A model generated the notes under the pieces. The model was not told the DNA's origin. It ran no database searches and was given only the letters and a program-made list of their open reading frames with translations. A stretch of DNA of 64,000 bases from Apium graveolens (Eukaryota > Streptophyta > Magnoliopsida > Apiales > Apiaceae): positions 67,057,414 to 67,121,413 of the forward strand of contig NC_133653.1 in assembly GCF_009905375.1 (NCBI RefSeq), read 5' to 3'. Of this stretch, positions 59,086 through 64,000 are shown in pieces. Made by a program: the position numbers and the translations under genes. Positions within the stretch are counted from its first letter, which is position 1, and the number at the start of each line of letters is the position of its first letter.

Positions 59086-60179
59086 CATTCTATATTTTTA
59101 AGTACGTAACTTAGAAATGAGATTATGAGAATAATATCAATATTCCTAAAGGTCCCTAATCGAGTATTATTATTGAGGGACAATAATTACGCATTATGAC
59201 TAGTGTGTTTGTTGACCGATGATCACATCTCATTGATTATGGGTATAGTAATATTAAAGTCAAAAACACAAGTGCATGTAAATGTACATGGTGCTAATAG
59301 ACCCAATATGAGATTATACATATTTGTTGTATCATAAGCAATTCTCAAAGTGATAATAATACAATGGTCCTTTGACTTGAAACCATTATATTTTTATATG
59401 AGAATTAATGTACTTTGATTACATAAAAATAACCTTGGACCAGGTAATGATAAAAGTGTACTTCGGATTAATTATGAATCATATGGAAAATATGAATGAT
59501 GTAGAAAGGATTTAACCCTCCTATTTTATCACTGGCCTCTTGTGTGAGCTAGACTATGAAATGCGTGACCGCGATCAAATGTTGATTTGATAAGATAGTC
59601 TATGCATTGATCAAGGAAACCTAGATTAAACTATGTAGATGAACACTCGTCACATGGCTCGAGTTTATTCTATAATATACGGTTAAAAGGATTATATTAT
59701 ATTGTATATTATTCCCAAAAGGTTTATTCGATCACCGATTAATTATTATTACTTGGGTAGAAATGATGTATAACTAGATTTCACTCATTTTTTATGGTTT
59801 TAAATTAGATTTAAAAATCGTTGCCAATGTAATAATGACGTAAGGGGTCACACAAAGGATGATCGGAGGATTATTTAATTTAATTTTAGATTTAAATTAA
59901 ATGTAAGTAATTCAAATTATTTGTTATTAACTGCGTAATACTTAATTAAATAAATAAATAAATAATTTGAACTTACTATTAAATCCGAAATTGAGTTATT
60001 GGGTGATTAAGTAAGACTTAATCAATAATAACTAGGATTTTCAGATTTATTAAAACTCTAAATTAGTTTAGGGTCAGAAGTCTTTTGTATTTCCTATAAA
60101 ATATCTTATTAAGCCTTAACTAGGGTTCTTATGTTTTATAAGATAAAACACAAAAGCCTATGAGCTTGTGTGTGTGTGT

Positions 60180-60226
<47 letters not shown>

Positions 60227-61251
60227 TTGTGTGTGTGTGAACGAGAGAGAAAGAGAGGGAGAGGGAGAGGGAGAGGGAGACGAAGAAGAAGAAGACGAAG
60301 AAGACGAAGAAGAAGAAGAAGAAGAAGAAGAAGAAGAAGAAGAAGAAGAAGAAGAAGAAGAAGAAGAGAGAGAGAGGGAGAGGGAGAGGGAGAGGGAGAC
60401 GCAGAAGAAGAAGAAGAAGACGAAGAAGACGAAGAAGAAGAAGAAGGAGAAGAAGAAGAAGAAGGAGAAGAAGAAGAAGGAGAAGAAGAAGAAGAAGAAG
60501 GAGAAGAAGAAGAAGGAGAAGGAGAAGAAGAAGAAGAAGAAGAAGGAAAAGAAGAAGAAGGAGAAGAAGAAGAAGGAAAAGAAGAAGAAAGAGAAGAAGA
60601 AGAAGGAGAAGAAGAAGGAGGAGAAGAAGAAGGAGGAGAAGAAGGAGGAGGAGAAGAAGAAGGAGGAGAAGAAGAAGGAGGAGAAGAAGAAGGAGGAGAA
60701 GAAGAAGGAGGAGGAAGAAGAAGGAGGTGGAAGAAGGAGGAGGAGGAAGAAGGAGGAGGAGGAAGAAGAAGGAAGAGGAAGAAGAAAGAGGAGGAAGAAG
60801 AAGGAGGAGGAGGAACAAGGAGGAGGAAGAAGGAGGAGGAGGAAGAAGAACGAGGAGGAGGAAGAAGAAGGAGGAGGAGGAAGAAGAAGGAGGAGAAAGA
60901 AGAAGGAGGGGGAAGAAGAAGAAGGAGGAAGAAGAAGAAGGAGGAAGAAGAAGAAGAAGAAGAAGAAGAAGAAGGAAGCTTCTGAAGTTCGAGTGCTAGC
61001 ACGCGCACATCCTCCGTTCGATCATTTGTGCTGATACCTTCAAGGCATAGATCATTTTCCGACGGGATACATGGTGATTGTTTAAAGCTTGGACCTCTAT
61101 TAGACAACCGAAATCGTAAAAGTTCTTAAGATAAATATCTTAACTACAAATTAAATATTAACTTTCGTATGGGTCCTGTGATGGGTTTCAGATGTTTCTT
61201 GATTTTACGATTATATACATTATTTATGTTGTGTTTTATACTCGAAACCCA
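59086..61251 (+). repeat. Element F, Ty1/copia-type LTR, main portion
   Basis: Continues from 24478 after the Athila insertion. The order of motifs (AATGATGTAGAAAGGATTTAACCCTCC, ATGACGTAAGGGGTCACAC, the AT-rich stretch, then TATAAAATATC...CTAGGGTTCTTA) is that of large Tork/Angela-like copia LTRs. A purine microsatellite has expanded near its 3' part. The right end is uncertain, perhaps CTCGAAACCCA at 61251. No Met-tRNA primer site follows, so it may be a solo LTR or a fragment. Confidence 0.4.
60163..60978 (+). repeat. Giant compound purine microsatellite (GA, GAA, GGAGAA, GGAGGA)
   Basis: TG repeats (60166-60180), then GA, a second TG/GA block, and about 680 bp of GAA/GGA repeats, almost free of pyrimidines on this strand after about 60440. 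A GGGAGA plus GAAGACGAAGAAGAC segment occurs twice (about 60252-60315 and 60375-60440), showing segmental duplication. Open frames of 229-323 codons on both strands, made of poly-Glu/Lys or poly-Ser/Leu, are products of the repeat and not genes. Confidence 0.95.
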
Positions 61252-63913
61252 ATAGCGACGATCACATCGAATGCTAAAATCCTAAACCTAATTCATTAAT
61301 GATCTATCTTCCTACTATCATTTAGGTCACCACATGGCAAAAAATAAAAACTTCCAAAAATTTTATGTATTTATTTTTTTTAAAATATATACTTCATTAA
61401 ATGTAATTAAACTATAATCATACACAATAATAAAAAAATATTATAAAAATAAATCACAGTTTTTTTCACATTTACTGATTTACAAGCATATGATTTAAAT
61501 GGGTGTATTCCATGTTAAACAAATATATATAATCAAGAAATGTACATTTTTATACATGTCATTATTATCACAATAAAATTAAGATATTCAAATGTCATAT
61601 TTATTGATTTATATGAATGTGAATTATATGGATATGACTAATTTTAAATTTAACAAAAGGTAATCCTTCAAGAAAATCAAACATTGAAAAATTTTATGCT
61701 TATGGAACAATTTACCGATATTACTAAAAGTGGGATTAAAAAATATGGTATTCATAAATATTCATTTGCATGTGACTATTAAATTGTATTGTTGAGCAAA
61801 ATGTGTCTGATATGTTAACATTCTATATCTTAATGTCTCCCCAAGTCAAAAACCATTTGTCTCCAAAGTTTAGTATCGCTTACACAATGTAGAGAAGTAT
61901 TTGAAATTGATAGAAGATACTACTAGGATATTTTCTTTTCACGGAGTGCTCAAGTTATAATTAATCAGTTTATGAAAGAATATCATCAGCTGATCATGCC
62001 TCAAATATTGAAGAATAAACTAGATTTTTTTATCGTTACAATCACATGACTAGAGTTTTTCCATAAGTATAATCTCCATAATGTTGAAATTTTACATATA
62101 TACAAAAATAGTTAGAAATTGAAAGACTAAATAATAAAAACCAATATCATAAATTACTATTTCTTCAACCACTACTTACTTTCTAATTTACCTCAAAAAA
62201 TCTTTCCTCACAATCACTAAATGTATATTACTATATTTAGAACAAAGAGGTAAAAAAATTTAAGTAAAATGAAAGAGAAAATGAATTACTATTTGACTAT
62301 CTTTTGTGTTGCACGGTCTAATGCTTTAAAAGTCAAAATGCTCGATGTCACATTAACAAAATTAGTATATAAGAACAACCATATATATTATGAAAGTGTA
62401 TACACGAATTTAATAGATATGAATATCAAAGAAATAATTAATATACGGTTGATCCTCCACCAACTACCTACCTTCTAATTCCTATATTTGATTAGTATTG
62501 TAATATAAATTTCCTTCCATCCAAAGTGAAGTTGCAATTCAAGTATTTAAGTTTGTGAGAAAGTCCCTGATACCAAAAAGAATTAAGTTCATATGGCAAA
62601 CAACTTTGAAAATTTTGATATCAATCAAAATGCTCTTTGCAAAAGTGATTTTCTCAGATTCCATGAAGGATTTAATGATCTTCCAATAACATCATGTTCA
62701 ACTTTCTCATAAAATAATAAGTCCCGTAATTCATTTTTCTTGAGATATTCTCTTAAAATCAAGGTTTTCGTGTGAGATTTGGTGAAATCGGTATTACTCC
62801 ATTTCATGACGGTCAAAATGAACCTTTCATAAAGGGTTCCCACGGAATCCTTATAGGGGTAGAAGACTTCAAAATCACTCATCTTATTGTACAACAAGAT
62901 AACATAGGAGGAAATGATACTCACATATCCGATGCAAAGTTTAATAGTATCGTATTAACTTGCCTTCCAAGTGGACAAAATAGTGCTCCATTAATGCCTG
63001 CCTCTTTTGTAATTTTGGGTGGGATAAGTCATATTGAATCATCATATAATAGTTTCAACAATAATGGAAACACCGCTAATACTTCAATAAATCTTTCTAG
63101 GTCAGCTAACATGGATAACCGCTCACGCTCTTGCAGATAGGGCATAAAATATACTCATTTTATATTTGTCATGTTGACAATAGAAGAAGAAAATGTGATG
63201 GATCGGGAACTTTCAAAGTGGCCTGCTTTTTAAAAATATTTACATATTTTAGCTAGAAACATAGTATGTTTTTATCGAAAAAATTTCATCATTTAAAAAT
63301 TTTCATTTTGTGAAAATATTTCTAGTGAAAATTATTTTGTTCTTTTTTATCCTTTTCATGTTTGATATTTAGTGTAATAGTGCTTTAACATTACTAGTTT
63401 TAAGAAGTATAACAAAGTTACATATCCATTACTGACACATACATATTACAAAATTAGTTGAAAATATCAACTAACCATGTGTAGTTTTTTTTAAAATGTG
63501 TTTTTTATATAATAGATGATTTTATTTTCCATTTTTAAATTTTTAATGTAAAAAATTACTAAATAATTATATATTTATTGCATGTCAACCTATTTCACCA
63601 AAAATTTGGAATATCGGGTGAGAAATATAGTATTGTCATATTAATTTATACCATGTCCATACATTTGATATAAGCATTCATGAAAATATTTTTACAGGTG
63701 CTCCTTTTTGCCATTTTGAAGATTTGTATAAAGATAGCATAATAATTATTAAAGAGATCGCTCTGAGATATAGCAATCAGTATACAATCTTTGATCACAA
63801 CTCATATTTCAAGTAATATGTTTAATTTAAATAAAAATAATTTGTATTCAAAGATAAGAATAAAAGAAATGATGCGTTCTGTTAGATGAAATTGATGATA
63901 TCATCTTATAAAC
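61252..63913. other. AT-rich DNA, no recognised gene
   Basis: Very AT-rich and outside the repeats described. Two overlapping open frames lie at 62625-62924 (minus, 99 codons) and 62772-63140 (plus, 122 codons, without an ATG at its first codon); neither shows a family I recognise. The minus frame has a slightly more protein-like composition (YEKVEHDVIGRSLNPSW) and could be a fragment of a broken host gene or transposon. A frame at 62269-62478 is AT-driven. Confidence 0.4.
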
Positions 63914-64000
63914 TGTTAGAGTTTATTATCAGCATTTGATATTAGAGTTTAGCAGAAGGTGACGTCATCATCATATGTCATCAGCATTTGCTGATCAGAA
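63914..64000 (+). repeat. Possible start of another LTR, cut by window edge
   Basis: TGTTAGAGTTTATTATCAGC followed by repeated ATCAGCATTTG motifs and the palindrome ATCAGCATTTGCTGAT. This style of start, rich in CATCAGCAT, recalls SIRE-like copia LTRs, but too little is present to decide. Confidence 0.25.

Noticed and set aside
60129..61107. Open frames of 229-323 codons on both strands
   Set aside because: They consist of poly-Glu/Lys/Arg or poly-Ser/Leu/Pro read from the GAA/GGA microsatellite, open in several frames at once; no gene.
1..64000. tRNA and rRNA genes
   Set aside because: No cloverleaf with A and B box motifs or rRNA-like block was noticed; the TGGTATCAGAGC matches are primer sites, not tRNA genes.

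Overview
This window is plant nuclear DNA made almost entirely of nested LTR retrotransposons. The evidence for a plant is the Ty3/gypsy lineages present (Athila-type and chromodomain-bearing Tekay/Del-type), initiator-Met-tRNA primer sites, LTRs of about 4 kb, a Ty1/copia LTR, and the very AT-rich background. An angiosperm with a repeat-rich genome is likely; the species cannot be named from this sequence. No intact host gene, tRNA or rRNA was recognised.

Layout. (1) 1-12649: a young minus-strand non-autonomous LTR element ('C') with two near-identical LTRs of about 4.15 kb around a 4.6 kb interior without a usable reading frame. (2) 12650-24317: an older relative ('D', minus strand). C sits in its interior, and its LTR is split by a solo LTR ('E', plus strand, 19163-23207). 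(3) 24318-24478 plus 59086 to about 61251: a Ty1/copia-type LTR ('F') split by the next element. (4) 24479-59080: an Athila-type element with target duplication ATATG on both sides. It carries two later insertions in the same orientation: 'A' (27471-40662, duplication GTTGC) inside gag-pol and 'B' (43028-56127, duplication GAAAG) inside reverse transcriptase/RNase H. With both insertions discounted, the Athila reading frame is in register across both sites. (5) Inside F lies an 800 bp purine microsatellite. (6) 61252-64000: AT-rich DNA without recognised content, with a possible further LTR starting at the right edge.

How the parts relate. A and B each have LTRs, a Met-tRNA primer site and a polypurine tract. 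B keeps a whole gag-protease-RT-RNase H-integrase-chromodomain polyprotein in one frame, broken by ten stop codons. A keeps only scrambled remnants. C and D keep only the ends, plus a possible trace of a gag zinc knuckle.

Most interesting observation: five different large LTRs (A-E) share a small hairpin block 270-440 bp before their 3' end, followed 36-75 nt later by an ATG-started small ORF. In B and E, and more weakly in A, that ORF begins like the histone H3 tail and reaches a phase-0 AG|GTAG splice-donor-like site. In B a phase-0 acceptor-like site lies past the primer site, at the head of an open 119-codon frame. This suggests a spliced accessory protein with an H3-like N-terminus in chromodomain-carrying retrotransposons; it is a hypothesis read from sequence only.
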